DNA from: Ramazzottius varieornatus
Taxonomy: Eukaryota > Tardigrada > Eutardigrada > Parachela > Ramazzottiidae
DNA: 64,000 nt
Direction of reading: 5' to 3'
Assembly: GCA_001949185.1 (NCBI GenBank)
Contig: BDGG01000018.1
Span: 317,210-381,209, forward strand
The position numbers were made by a program, and so were the translations under genes. Numbering within the stretch: position 1 is the stretch's first letter; the number at the start of each line of letters is the position of its first letter. This document shows positions 47,975-58,898 of this stretch, one piece after another. The notes under the pieces are model-generated. The model made no database searches. It had not been told where the DNA came from and worked only from the letters and a program-made list of their open reading frames with translations.

Positions 47975-48235
47975 ATCTTGATCAACAAGCCATGTCACCC
48001 AGATTGCCGTCTTAAGTGGCGCACGTTCCTGATGATATTGGATGGAAGCGTGCGCCACTTGCGAAAACGATCTGGAGGTATTTATTTGCCGACACCCCAT
48101 TGAGCGACGGCGAAAAGTCTTACGTCCATGCTGCGCGCTTCACTCAGGGCTGGACGAGTAAAAGGATAGACATGGGCATCGTCTTGATTAACGGGTTGGA
48201 TTTGTTGGGCGCTTAAGTGGTGCATCAAGCAATGA
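47975..48235. repeat. Palindromic MITE copy plus a partial second copy
   Basis: TTAAGTGGCGCACGTTCC to GGAAGCGTGCGCCACTTGCG (about 48013-48063), then AAAACGATCTGG and TTTGCCGACACCCC. A half-copy start (CTTAAGTGGTGCATC) stands near 48212. Confidence 0.72.
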
Positions 48236-48924
48236 AGGTCGAACATGGTAGATGAAAGGCCGCTGCTGAAATGAGCGGAAACATCTGCGGCACGAGGCCG
48301 TAGGGCATGGCCTGCTCCTGCCCAACCATTAGGGGAACATCCCTTCCATCGTCAGCATGGGATCGATAAGATGTGCAGGAGGATGTGTTGATAAGGAGAG
48401 GCTCGGTGCTACTTGAACCACACCTGCCGGTATCTTTATTTCTCGACTTGCCCTTTTCTTCTGTTGTACGAAAACTAGATATTGCCACTTTGCGGCTTTC
48501 CCAGTTTCTACTTGATACCCCCTCCACGCAGTGCTAAATTAACTTTCGAGACTTTCGATTTTCGAGAAAGTGCGGAAGTGTCACCAGTTGCTTCGTGTCG
48601 ACATCCAAAGCATTTTGCTGGCAACAACTTGTTGGACTATCACAACTTCCTTCCGTCTTAACATCGCAGCTGACGTCGGCGACGACCCTACACGCACATC
48701 CGTAGTATACCTTTACAACCTTTTTCCAGGTAAGCTGATGCTCTTAATGAAAAATCGACACCGTGGAGAAACGCACACCGATATTCCGGTGATGGTAACT
48801 TCGCATCAAGTTGCCGGTCGAAGAAGTATTTGCAAGCCGGCAAGAAAGACTAAATGCGTTGTACTAGAAGGTGTGTAATTTCATATCCGATCCCTTTGTC
48901 ACTTCGAATTCTCACACTTGACTA

Positions 48925-49104
48925 CAGGGCAGACAACAGACAGTCAAAATTATGGGACAGGCCTTTTCGCTAAGGCGGTACGGAAGCACGAACCTACACG
49001 ACCGATTCACAGTAATGTACTCTTCAACACTTTTCTACGGTTGAACGACCATTTTGCCGTCCCTTCCGCCTGTCCCATTATTACCCACTGTGCGTGTACA
49101 GGGA
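48925..49104. repeat. TIR MITE, second family, copy 2
   Basis: Left AAAATTATGGGACAGGCC and right CCTGTCCCATTATTACCC are inverted, and the right end is TGCGTGTACAGGG. The interior (CCTTTTCGCTAAGGCGGTAC and onward) aligns closely with the copy at 50206-50411. Confidence 0.75.
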
Positions 49105-49736
49105 ACAGAAGGATTCCCAATTTAAAGTTCATCGGCGACCTCATGAACTTGTTCGGCTTTTCAGTCATCAGAGCCACAAATTAGAGAAAAGCTGGCGACG
49201 AACTGTCGTAGAACGGAGCAGATGTCTACAAATCTCCCAACCAATTACTTTGTTGCTGAAGGCTCTTTTGTTGAAGGACTTAACAAGGGCAATAAAAAAA
49301 GCTCTTGGCAAAAGCGGCTTGTACAGCATACATCGACACTCGAGCCAACTTGCTGTACACTCCCTGATGCGTGTTTTCCTCCTCCACTCGCGCGCCACTT
49401 TCTAGCGGTGACGTCACTGACATTCAGCTCCACAGTGTTGATTCTTTCTTTTGAAGAGTGTGAACTGAAGATGATTTATGCAAATGAGCAAAGTGCACTC
49501 TACACTACTATTCAAACTTTTAACTTTGCTCCCATCCATCCATTCAAACCGATATAATCCCATTTCCAAATTTCCATTATTCAGCCACGTTGCGCACACA
49601 GCATGTGTCGTATTATGTCCATGTTTCGCAGTCGTTGTTATTTCATATTTTAGGTTCGTCAAAGCGACAAATACCTTTAGGACTCGCCCTTCGTCTTCAT
49701 CATCGAGATCTGTTGCAGCTCTCCGGGGAATCTAAC

Positions 49737-50303
49737 ATGGCTCTCTCCTTCGCCCACATGATGACCTTTTCGGCCTGTCTGACCCTTTTTCTACTGGTCT
49801 CCTCTTTTGAAGCGGCTCCCCATGAGCGCTACATGTACAGCATGGGACTGGGTAAGCGCCTCTATTCACCCTACTCCTTCGGCCTGGGCAAACGCGGTGG
49901 GAGCGATCGGCATCGCTTCGCTTTCGGACTGGGCAAAAGGACGTCGTGGGATGTCTACAGTGAGCCCACCGATATGGACGAAGGCGTGCTGGTCGATCGC
50001 GATGAAGACCCCGACTACTGGATGGAAGAAGAAAAGCGCGCCAGTCGACCTTCAGCCTACAGTTTCGGCCTAGGCAAACGCGCCAAGCCCCAACAGGATA
50101 GGTCATATTATTCCTTCGGCCTGGGCAAACGAGATGTGCTGCTGGCCGACAATAGCAACCCTGTAGCACAAGCCGCACTTCCCCAAGTCCTCCCTGCTGC
50201 CAAAGTTACACGTACGACGAGAAATTATGGGGCCAGTAAAAATTATGGGACCAGGCCTTTTCGCTACGGCGGTACGGAAGCACGTACGTACGTGACCGAT
50301 TGA
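49737..50303 (+). CDS. AstA: Allatostatin-A (FGLamide) neuropeptide precursor
   Basis: A 188-residue prepropeptide. I start at ATG 49737 because it opens a clean signal peptide (hydrophobic core TFSACLTLFLLVSSF, likely cut near SFEA/AP), although the frame is open further upstream. Dibasic KR sites release five amidated peptides: HERYMYSMGL-GKR, LYSPYSFGL-GKR, GGSDRHRFAFGL-GKR, ASRPSAYSFGL-GKR and AKPQQDRSYYSFGL-GKR. An acidic spacer (EPTDMDEGVLVDRDEDPDY) separates the third and fourth. In arthropods these peptides act on a galanin-like GPCR to inhibit juvenile-hormone synthesis, gut movement and feeding. The first peptide has SMGL where SFGL is expected. From about residue 157 the C-terminal tail and stop are encoded by a TIR MITE. 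AATAAA at 50490 gives a plausible single-exon 3' end. Confidence 0.93.
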   Translation: MALSFAHMMTFSACLTLFLLVSSFEAAPHERYMYSMGLGKRLYSPYSFGLGKRGGSDRHRFAFGLGKRTSWDVYSEPTDMDEGVLVDRDEDPDYWMEEEKRASRPSAYSFGLGKRAKPQQDRSYYSFGLGKRDVLLADNSNPVAQAALPQVLPAAKVTRTTRNYGASKNYGTRPFRYGGTEARTYVTD

Positions 50304-50411
50304 TAGCAATGCACTTTTAGACACTTTTCTACGTTTGAATTTCCATTTTGCTGTCTTTTCCGCCTGGTCCCATCATCTTTACTGGCCTAATAATTTCCCG
50401 TCGTGCGTGTA
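50206..50411. repeat. TIR MITE, second family, copy 3, overlapping the allatostatin-A stop
   Basis: Left TTACACGTACGACGAGAAAT then GGGGCCAGTAAA and ATGGGACCAGGC; the right is the inverted equivalent, ending CGTGCGTGTAC. The arms are about 45-50 bp. The first ~98 bp of the element lie inside the allatostatin-A reading frame and include its stop codon. Confidence 0.82.
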
Positions 50412-52630
50412 CGGTACATTCTTTCAGATGCCGCTGGCTTGCTTCCGCCCTTCTTCTTAAGACATGCATCCCCCCAATGACGACCTTTGAATAAAATGTC
50501 CAAACGAAATCGTTTAGGCAGAGCAATTCCATTGAAATTTTATATTTCATATTGAAGGAATTGGTACCGAGTGCTGACGCAACCGATAAGCCCATTTCTA
50601 TTAATCTCGCAAAAGCATGCTGCTTTCGTCTGGGGCGTTTACGTTATTTCAATCCAGAATTTGATTTCGCTGTGGCGCTGAATGTTCTTTATAAAGCTAT
50701 TAATATTTTGAAGATGAAGGTGTGCCTCTAAGGAAGATGAAGGTGGCCTTTCTTGAGAACGTGTGTGTTTCTTTGCAGGTCAACATCAGTGAAGACTGCT
50801 GGATGACGGTCCCGGGAGTAGAACGACTCTTTTGACGGAGCTTGAAGAGCCTTGATGCTGCATTGCTTGCTGTGCGGATAACGGTGGTGGTGGCACGCGT
50901 AGTTGCGGCGGTGAAGCTATCTTAGCCTTCTTTTTGGCTACATTGTCAAGTTTGATTAGCATGCTTCTTACAGTGCATCTCTTTTATAGCCAACTTAATA
51001 ACTGAGAAATCTCTTTCCAGCTTACAAGACCATATTCCCCTCATCTATTTCATAAACAATTAGTTGCCTCTACCACGTGAAGTCGACATTGCTCGGTTAC
51101 TATATTCACCGTTGCTCATACAAGCGCAGGCGCGGAAACATTAGAGGAAACTGCGGTATCGTCAGCAGGAACATCCGTGATAGAATTACAGCATAAAGAA
51201 CACTTGGTAGGTGGAATAAAGATGGATGGAGGATACGGAAACGATGCACTGATCCGGAAGTAATCCTTTTTACTCTCTCCCCATTCAGCAGCAGTTGTCT
51301 GCGGGCGCACTGATTTCCAAGTGAGCAAACCCAAAGGAGCAATGTGTGTCGCCAGGATCGATCTAGATCTGCAAGAACCGCTTGCTGGTAATCGCTCATC
51401 AAGTCGTTAACATTTGATCAATTTATAACGCGCCGATTAGGGACCGCCATAAAGGCAATCAATTTCACGCTTGTTTGTTCAAAGCATGTCAAAAGCATTT
51501 CTAAATGCAGTCGTTTCGTTTAAACGATCCTTTATCGAATTCCTCTGTTGAAAGAGCAACTTCCCTAATGAAGGTGCACGCTAATACCATACATATTTGT
51601 ATGACGCGTCCGTCAGCGAATTCTTGTATTGCGGAAGTGGAACGAACGCGACCTTATCAGAAAAAAATAAACTTTCATGGCCAACTGAAAGACCTAAGCT
51701 GGTCAGACGAACTGGCAGGTAATTGGACTTCAAAGGTGGAAAACCCTCGACTGGGTATTTTCGTACTAAAATACAATCAGCTCAGTGCGCTTTTTGTGCA
51801 CTTTCGTTCCGTAGCGGCAAGTGACGATCCCTCCTAACCGGCGGCCTAGACGTATAGCTGGCGCTTCGTCTGCGCCAGATACCGCTTTGCTTGCGGGTCC
51901 TTCGGTGGACATTGAAAAGGAGGGAAGGAATATGTACAGCCAGTGTCATGCATTAAGAGTTCCCCAATGAGTTAGCGCATGATATCAGTGGTACACTAGC
52001 GGTGGCGCTTTGTGGATTTTTGTTGGACAGTACGGCCCGAAGTGAGTCGTTTTCCTGGGGCGGAGGCATGTCTGCGATGACGTGGGTGATGGTCACTGTC
52101 AGATAGCGTTAAGGCTGATTTCTTATCACGCAAGTGCACGCGCACTTCGATCGAAAGATCGCGTGTCCCGAAGCACTGTGGCCCGTGCAAGGCAAAGTCA
52201 AACTTTTGTAAGGTGGAGCAAGCCTGGACTTCTCTATTCTCGACTGCCTAACATCACCACTACCATTGCACAAAGTAGCTGCTTGCATCAGCTTGAAGTA
52301 CATTACATCTGTCCCAACAAAAAAAAATCCATCCAAACTTCGAAACTATTCCTTCTCGCTTTCTGTTCTCATGTACTTCGGAAAATATCCATGTGAGACT
52401 TACACAATAAAGTTTTGGAATCAGCCTCTTTTGTGTCCGTAGATCCTTGCAATAATTAACGGCGCTAGTTGGTAGACTTATTTTGCGTTTTCCGGATGGG
52501 TGATCAAACGTCGAGAATGTCCGTGATCTAAGACTCCCGGATCTTCACGTGCGTTGTCGCATCAAGGCCGGGACGCTGATAATCTACCTTCCCCCCTCTC
52601 CTTGACAGCGTCGTTTCCTATATACAGACT
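50304..52630. other. Intergenic region between allatostatin-A and the aquaporin
   Basis: 3' flank of allatostatin-A and promoter side of the aquaporin. An acceptor-like TTTCTTTGCAG before 50780 opens a 17-codon frame to a stop. It could be a 3' exon of an alternative allatostatin transcript but has no support beyond that. Nothing else was recognised. Confidence 0.35.
50490..50495 (+). other. AATAAA hexamer, candidate poly(A) signal of allatostatin-A
   Basis: It lies 187 nt after the stop and beyond the MITE, so the MITE would be wholly inside the mRNA. Confidence 0.5.
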
Positions 52631-54575
52631 ATGGATGTTGCTCTTGGACGATCTCGAATGGCTTCGGTCCTCCGAAGTGGCTTTGTGCGCCTTCTTTTGG
52701 CGGAATTTCTCGGAACATTTGTATTTGTGGTACGTAATCGATCCTGAAGAGGAACAAGGCTAATGCTTCAGTCAGAATAATGGGTTTATTTTTTACAGTC
52801 AGTGACGGTGGGAGCATTGGCCCAGGTTATCCTCAGCGAAACTAGCCGGTTAACCAACGATGCTCTGCTGTCGGAAAGCTTCGACCCTCGGATGGTTGTT
52901 TTCCTTGCGGAAGGATTAGCCTTTTGTTTGGGTCTCTATGTGGCCCGTGGCGTATCCGGAGGACATTTGAATCCTGTAATCTCATTGGCGTTGGCTGTTC
53001 GTGGAACCCTGAGATGGAGTCACATGCTTGCTGCTTGGACGGGACAATACCTGGGAGCTTTCCTTGGCATGACCGCTGTTTATTCAATATACCACAGTAA
53101 ACAATCTTTTCATTCAGTGAACGTGCTGATTGATCAAACTTACTCAAATCCGCATGTATTTTTTAGATGCAGCTGATGATTTTATAAGCCAAGACATTAA
53201 TCGGAGGGAAGGAGTTGCCAGTATCTTCGCTTCACATCCTCAAGAGAACTCTCACTGGTTTTTGCTCTTCATCAATGTTGTAAGCTCACTTGAAAAAATT
53301 TTAAGTGAAGCACGCATGGGAGGTCGACAAAAGAATTGTAGGAGCTCTGTGGTTCTAGTGGCGCACCTTCTCATTGCTGTTGGGGTGGGAGTGTGCGCCA
53401 CTTGGGACGAAAAGCTCACCACTTTCGTTTGCCTCCGATACACCCCAAGTAACAACGGGAATCGAAGGTGAGGTGAATTCGCGGGGCGGCACCCTAACGG
53501 GTACTGTTGCCACTGAGGGAGGCTAGAAGGGAAGAAAACGGGAACGTGGATGACGGCAGCGCGTATCCCAAATTCCCAACCATTGAATTACTCCCTGTGA
53601 CTCAGAATGCAACGCTATGGCCTTATCTCCTTCTTTTGTGACCTACCTTCGCTTCTCCTCAGTCACATTCCATTCACAAGCTTATCTCCACTAATGTTGT
53701 ACTTTGCCCTTCACCGGGCAGAGTTCAGCAGAGGGGTTCAAACACAAACTTACGAACAAAACCAGCTCCGCAACGACAGCTCGTGCCCAAAAAGTCCATG
53801 TTAGACCACCTGAAGTGGTTCGATACGGGACAACATGGGGTATCAAGTCGCATGCAAGGTTGTATTAGTAAGCTCTGCGAGCATTACGTAATAGCCTCAC
53901 ACTGTGTCGGCGGCAACGATACAGTGTGAGACTATTAACGAATAGTTTTGTTGTGTTTAGCTGCTGAATTCGACGTTATTTTCCTTGCTGTACTTCGGAC
54001 TGAACGACAAGCGGAGTGATGCAAGGAGAGCCGATCACTTCCCTGTTGCGCTGGGACTGGCTATAACCGCTATAGGCCTCTCGACAGGCTTCACCTGTGG
54101 AACGGCCATCAACCCAGCAAAGAGCTTCAGCGGCAGCCTTTTCAGCGCGGCAGCTCGCTGGGATTTTGATCTTGTACCGTAAGTCGCAATTCGAATCAAG
54201 GAAAAATCTAGCAAAACACGACACTTGAACGTTTCGTCTATCATTACGTGCACGTGCTCGTCACATTGCCGAAACCACAAGAAATTCAACCTGTTGTTGC
54301 TTTGTTAGTCTGTTCGCCACAAGAGATGACTCGGTTTTTTTGGTAGGGGCGTTACTTTATTGTGGTTCTGGATCCCCGTCGTCACTCCACATTTGGGCGC
54401 GGTACTCGGACTCGTGATCTATCAGGCCATGATAGGGAACCACTGGCCACCCGCTCAGAAGCGACAGACGGAAAGAAGGACAAGTGGTGCGCTGGAAGGA
54501 AGAATACTGGTGCGGCAGAACCAAGTTCTTCAACAGTTCACCGAGACAACAGAGGATGTGAAAGTGCTGTCGTGA
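52631..54575 (+). CDS. Aquaporin/aquaglyceroporin-like channel with altered pore motifs
   Basis: A MIP-family membrane channel for water and/or small solutes. Exons: 52631-52729, 52799-53096, 53167-53279, 53961-54178, 54347-54575, giving 318 aa with phases 0, 1, 0, 2. The N-terminal helix has LLLAEFLGTFVFV (typical MIP TM1). The first pore loop reads SGGHLNPV in place of NPA (about residues 91-93). The second reads CGTAINPAKS: NPA is kept (about 221-223), but the following selectivity-filter arginine is lysine and the Asp typical of glycerol channels is Ser. The last helix is WFWIPVVTPHLGAVLGLVIY. Length and the long third loop suit aquaglyceroporins. It converges on the first Rh gene. Intron 3 (680 nt) contains a palindromic MITE and a small hairpin. 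Family assignment is firm, substrate is not. Confidence 0.88.
53310..53445. repeat. Palindromic MITE copy in aquaporin intron 3
   Basis: CTAGTGGCGCACCTTC to GGGAGTGTGCGCCACTTGGG (about 53356-53406), then GTTTGCCTCC. On the left, AGGTCGACAAAAG is the degraded inverted end. Confidence 0.7.
53890..53936. repeat. Short perfect-stem hairpin in aquaporin intron 3
   Basis: AATAGCCTCACACTGT and ACAGTGTGAGACTATT are inverted with one mismatch around a 15-nt loop, just upstream of the exon-4 acceptor (exon starts 53961). Confidence 0.65.
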
Positions 54576-54582
54576 ACAAAAG

Positions 54583-54888
54583 TATAGAAGGCTCGGCGGA
54601 GCTAAAATAAGCCGCTTTAGCTGTTCTTAGCCGTGGCTAAAAATATTTTGGCCGAGGCTGAAGCAGCTAAAATACTTTTAGCCACGGCTAAAATGTAGTG
54701 TGCGCTTGATTGATTTATTGATGTTGAGTCGGCTAAAATAGTTTTGGCATCAATAAATCATTCGAACGCACAATACATTCTAGCCGTGGCTAAAAGTATT
54801 TTAGCTGCTTCAGCCGCGGCCAAAATATTTTTAGCCACGGCTAAGAACGGCTAAAACGGCTTATTTTAGCTTCACAGAGCCTTCTATA
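54583..54888. mobile_element. Palindromic element filling the aquaporin-Rh convergent gap
   Basis: It starts TATAGAAGGCTC and ends with the inverted GAGCCTTCTATA. The arms, each about 150 bp, pair almost completely and are built from repeated TTTTAGCC / GGCTAAAA units. It begins 8 nt after the aquaporin stop and ends about 57 nt from the end of the first Rh gene. AATAAA lies at 54752-54757 on the plus strand and at 54714-54719 on the minus strand, at nearly symmetrical positions. There is no open frame. Confidence 0.85.
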
Positions 54889-54944
54889 AACAAAAAAACT
54901 GTTTTATCATGAAGAAAGAAATTTCATGTTTAAATGTAACAGCG

Positions 54945-57900
54945 TTACAGCTGAACGCCGTTGTGGGTGAACTCGGTGGTGGTACTTTCGTAATGGCGGT
55001 TAGCTAAGGTAGCCTGGATGCGGGCATTCTGTTGTGCAATCATGTTGACAACGTAGTCTGTTGGCGGCTCCAGCTGCGGGATTACGGAGCGGCGTTTCGA
55101 ACTTCTGCCGGTGTCAATGCTGATCTGACTTCGTAATGTCCCCTCTTGATCTTTGGAAAGCTTGCTAGGCACAACCCAGTAGGACTCGTCGTCAAAGACG
55201 TTGCTAATGTTTAGTCCATCCCAGATGGGAATTCTCAATAGCAACCCTGTCAAGCAACACCAGCCACTCATGAACCAGCGAGAATCTCTACACCGTATAT
55301 TATCTGAGTGAGACCGCACCTGTCAGAACGCCACCTATCAGGCCGATACCAATGGTAGTGATCAAAGAAGCCAGCTGGTTGGCCGCCTGACCAGTTGGAG
55401 TGCGCCCACTTCCGGGTAAAAGATCCGGATAAATTTGCTTAAGCGCGAAATAGTCTTGCGAAGTGTTGGACGGAGCAAAGTTTGGAAATAGCAAGAAGTA
55501 ACTGCAAACGAAATTTGTAAGTAAAATGCTGAAGCTGTAAATGAAAGGTTTATTTTCACGAATTTCCCAATTATTCGAGAGACGACTTTTTCGTTTTTAC
55601 ACTTGAGTGGTCAACCGAGGGCATAAATACCTTCTTGCGGATAATTTAATGGGCTATCAAACGCAGGTAACAGGAGTTCCCTCCGGCAACCGGTTACAAA
55701 GTTATGGGAGCAGCTAAGGTTGTAAATTCCAGGCCGAATACCCTTGGAATGGAAAATAGGAAAGGAATTTTAATGTTCCTATATTCCTATTTCCTTCTCC
55801 AGAAGGTCCTCGCTAAAATCTTGAATTACAAAGTCCCATTTGCCAGTTTAGTTCTTTTTACATATCCATCTAAAACAGTAAACATGGTCTGAAGTCATCA
55901 ACAAATTTGGTTTCGAGACTGAAAGCCAGGTGGAGATTGGCCGATCTGAACTTTCGGTCTTGTCGGACCTGAAAGTCCAAGGGAAATCAAGGACTTACGC
56001 ACAGTTGAATGCGCCGCATACTTTAGTGCGACGGATCGAAAATGCTGTTGTTCGTTCAACTGAACGACCAATTAGCCTCAGTGGTACGCATGTGTGAGCC
56101 AGCATCGGGTTCACTTTTTCGACAAGATCTGCTGGATCTTCGACTGTTCACCTCGTGGAATTCCTAAATTTTCTCCGATTTTTGCTAGTTTTCCAGATAG
56201 GAATTCCACCGTTCCAAACGGCTACCGCTTGGAACGGAACGGAAACCTAGGAATGGAACGGGATTTGGAAAAGAATGGAATTAGGAATTTACAACCTTAG
56301 GAGCAGCCAGATCTGGATTCAGTATTCCAGTGCTTCTAAATTGCTCGGATGACGTCATCGTACGCAAAAAACATGCCTGAGAGAGTAGATGACAGTTGCT
56401 ACCTGCGCCAAGTAAAAAGTCTGCGTAAGATCGTCGACGTCATGCTTGAGGTTTAGAAGCCGTACAGAGGAGAGGGGGGCCGGCGAGACAGCTCATTCTA
56501 AATCCCACGGTGGTGATAAAATCTAGTTTTCCAAAACTAATTATGACATTTTCGTGTGGCCTGGTACACTCGATAGCCCTGATCTTCTCTACGAGTTGAT
56601 GTTAGAAACGTCCAGTTCGGAATATATGACCAAAAAATATCGTTGTAAAAAACAGGAGCCGAATCATCCTGTGGAAAAGTAGTAGAGTATCATCCTCTGC
56701 CTACCTTGAGCCATAAACTTCCGGTGTAGCACAAGCAGCAACTATGGCACTGATAAATGTCCCAAAAAGAGCTGGCATAGCATGGAGGTTGTGAACTCCG
56801 CATGTATCGTGGATTCCCCACCTGCGGTCCAGGAATGGCTACAGCAAGGAGAAACAGTCAAATAGTTTTCGCTACATCTTTCTCAGTTGATATTGTGGCT
56901 TACGGTAACATAGTGAAATCCGAGGGAGGAAATGACCCCGGCCATGAGTCCACACAAGATGGATCCCCAGGGGTACAAGTACAGAGTGCAGACCGAGCCG
57001 ACAATGACCCCACCGGACAAGGTGCCGTTCTGGACAATATCCATGGTGAACTTGCCGTTCTTGACAATCCAGCAGGTCACGAAGCCACCAATAACACTGG
57101 AGGAGATGGCCAAGTAGGTGTTGAAGATGGCTCGGTACCTGCTGTCACCGACGGCGAGTGCTGCATTAAAGGATGGCCAAAACATGAACAAGAAGACAGT
57201 GCCGCACATGGAGAATAGATCGTTGTAATGGGTGCCGTATTTCAGGTCGTTGAACATGTCCGTCGACCATTCTCTGCGATGAATGGTTCGAGCTAAAGCT
57301 AAGCCAAAGTAAGCACCGAAGAGGTGGATAGTGATGGTCCCGCCGACGTCGACGGCACCGTACAGGTACAGAACGATGTATTCATTGACCATGGCTAGGA
57401 CCGTCTCCACCACCACCATGATGACGTACTGAACTGGGCTCAGTTTCCCAAGGACCACGCCCAACGAGATCAAGATGGTGCCAGCTGAGAACTCCGCCGC
57501 AATTATCCTGCAAGAAAACAGTAGCGCACATCACACGAGGAATTAGTTTGGAGTAGGAGTAGGGCTATACTTGTTCATGTCGAGGCGGATTCTGTAATGG
57601 TTCTCCGGCATCTCGAAGAAGCCGCGCATCAAGATGGACCATTGGGTGACTAAGGAGGCCAGGATAAAGTTGAAACCCACTCCTCCGTAACCATATCTGT
57701 CAGGCCAAAAGGGAAGCCGCTCGAGTTGAAGTTAGAGTTCCTTCTCTCTTACTCTTGGAAAAGTTAGTGTGGGTAAGCTGCATGATCTTTTGAATTACCT
57801 GCGCATGAATGTCATGAGAAAGCCAAAGCCGATGAAAATCATGACGTGGACGTCTTGGAACACTGCAATGAATAGACGATCATCTTACAGTACATCTGAG

Positions 57901-58161
57901 CGGAAGCGCAGTGCCGCGGTAGGGGGACTGACTTGAATAGCTGTCCGGTATGCTGACTCGGGACTGGGACAGCTCCTGGGCCGAAGTTCCAGGACCTCGG
58001 TAATTGGGGTTGCCGTGACTATCATGCAGAAACTGTCCGCGCAGCGAGACAGGTGTTCCATCCCAGCCATAATCGACAAAGATGCCAAAGAGAATCAAGA
58101 TGGCCACCTCGGACAAGCCCAGCACTACGGCAAAGCTCATCAAATTCCACTTTCGATCCAT
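54945..58161 (-). CDS. Rh-type ammonia channel, gene 1 of the tandem set
   Basis: Rhesus glycoprotein homologue conducting NH3 (and possibly CO2) across the plasma membrane. Exons, minus strand: 58161-57933, 57862-57799, 57696-57571, 57507-56904, 56838-56705, 55501-55320, 55246-54945; total 546 aa. Family landmarks in order are FGIFVDYGWDG (end of TM1), FQDVHVMIFIGFGFLM, YGYGGVGFNFILAS, and [13 protein letters not shown] with the first pore histidine (about residue 200). Then come YGTHYNDLF with [18 protein letters not shown], and [13 protein letters not shown] with the second pore histidine (about 359). The final helix is GLLLRIPIWDG, followed by a cytosolic tail. I found no missing key residue. 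Intron 5 (1.2 kb) holds a hAT-like MITE and a TIR MITE. Its 3' end faces the aquaporin across a palindrome. Exon structure matches gene 2 except for one intron. Confidence 0.93.
55715..56299. mobile_element. Non-autonomous hAT-like element with 8-bp target duplication
   Basis: The ends are exact 16-bp inverted repeats: TAAGGTTGTAAATTCC at 55715 and GGAATTTACAACCTTA ending at 56299. Both sides are flanked by GGAGCAGC (55707-55714 and 56300-56307). The 8-bp duplication is the hallmark of hAT transposons. The interior is rich in GGAAT/ATTCC strings and has no transposase frame. It lies in intron 5 of the first Rh gene. Confidence 0.88.
56325..56467. repeat. TIR MITE related to the 25312 element
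   Basis: Left TGCTTCTAAA and right TTTAGAAGC are inverted, with further pairing through GACGTC and TACGC blocks. TGACGTCATCGTACGC and AAAACAT correspond to GTACGTCATCATACGCGC and AAAACAT in the 25312-25458 copy. The copy is eroded. Confidence 0.55.
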
Positions 58162-58898
58162 TTCTCCCCACCTGTATCATATCCTAACTTAGTCTTTCTG
58201 ATCTGTCTTGGTACAAAGTACAGAAGGAATCGGTTGCTTGAAACCAAGGTTCAAAGAACGAGAGCAGTCCTAGAATTTCCTATACGATCGACTAGTTGAA
58301 TAATACCCTAAAGAAAACAAACATGGCCAGATCCAGGTAAAGCATATCTTACAGACAGCCTTTTCATGGTAACTGAAAAGCTATGGAGAAGGAGGCTGTG
58401 TTACAATAGATCATGCTGGGCTGTCTTGTTATCTCAAGTGTTATGTTGAGGATAACCGGTCAATGTTTGGATGGCTTCGCTCAGCGGTTAACCAAGGTTT
58501 CCCATGCTTCGCTGGGGCTTGGCCATAACGTACTGTCGTGACGCACTGCACAATACCAAAGAGCTACACGGGCCAGTAATGCTCGCAGAGCGAGCCTTTG
58601 TCATGTAGCCAAGCAGTGGAAAGAAGACAGAAGTTAAAGATGAGCATGCTCAATTGAGCAAAAAACTATCTGACACTTTCATTTAAAGGCCGAGGACTAA
58701 CAGCCATACTGACATCTGGCATAAATTCATGAGTCTGGTCAAACGCTACGCTGTCGGCCTGATGAAGAGACAAAACCCCTGATCGACGTGGCTTCGACGT
58801 GAGAGAAAGAAGCATGTGGCTCTTCACCAAGCTTGTACAATGGCCACTACGAGAAAAGTTTTCGGCGGGTAATTTCGAAAATATAGCAGTGCGCTATC
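58162..58898. other. Intergenic region between Rh genes 1 and 2
   Basis: Promoter side of Rh gene 1 and 3' flank of Rh gene 2 (same strand, head to tail). No repeat or motif was recognised. Confidence 0.4.

Larger units (their letters stand above)
45155..49736. other. Intergenic region between BCL11 and allatostatin-A
   Basis: About 4.6 kb with no recognisable gene. It contains two palindromic MITE copies, the large fold-back element at 46103-46645 and one TIR MITE at 48925-49104. The 3' UTR of BCL11 and the promoter of the neuropeptide gene must lie at its two ends; neither is marked by an obvious signal. Confidence 0.4.

Noticed and set aside
50780-50835. Possible extra 3' exon of allatostatin-A after TTTCTTTGCAG
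   Set aside because: No good donor in the precursor frame, and an AATAAA already lies upstream at 50490.
56883-57473. Plus-strand frames opposite Rh exon 4 (e.g. 56802-57218)
   Set aside because: Antisense shadow of a conserved Rh exon.
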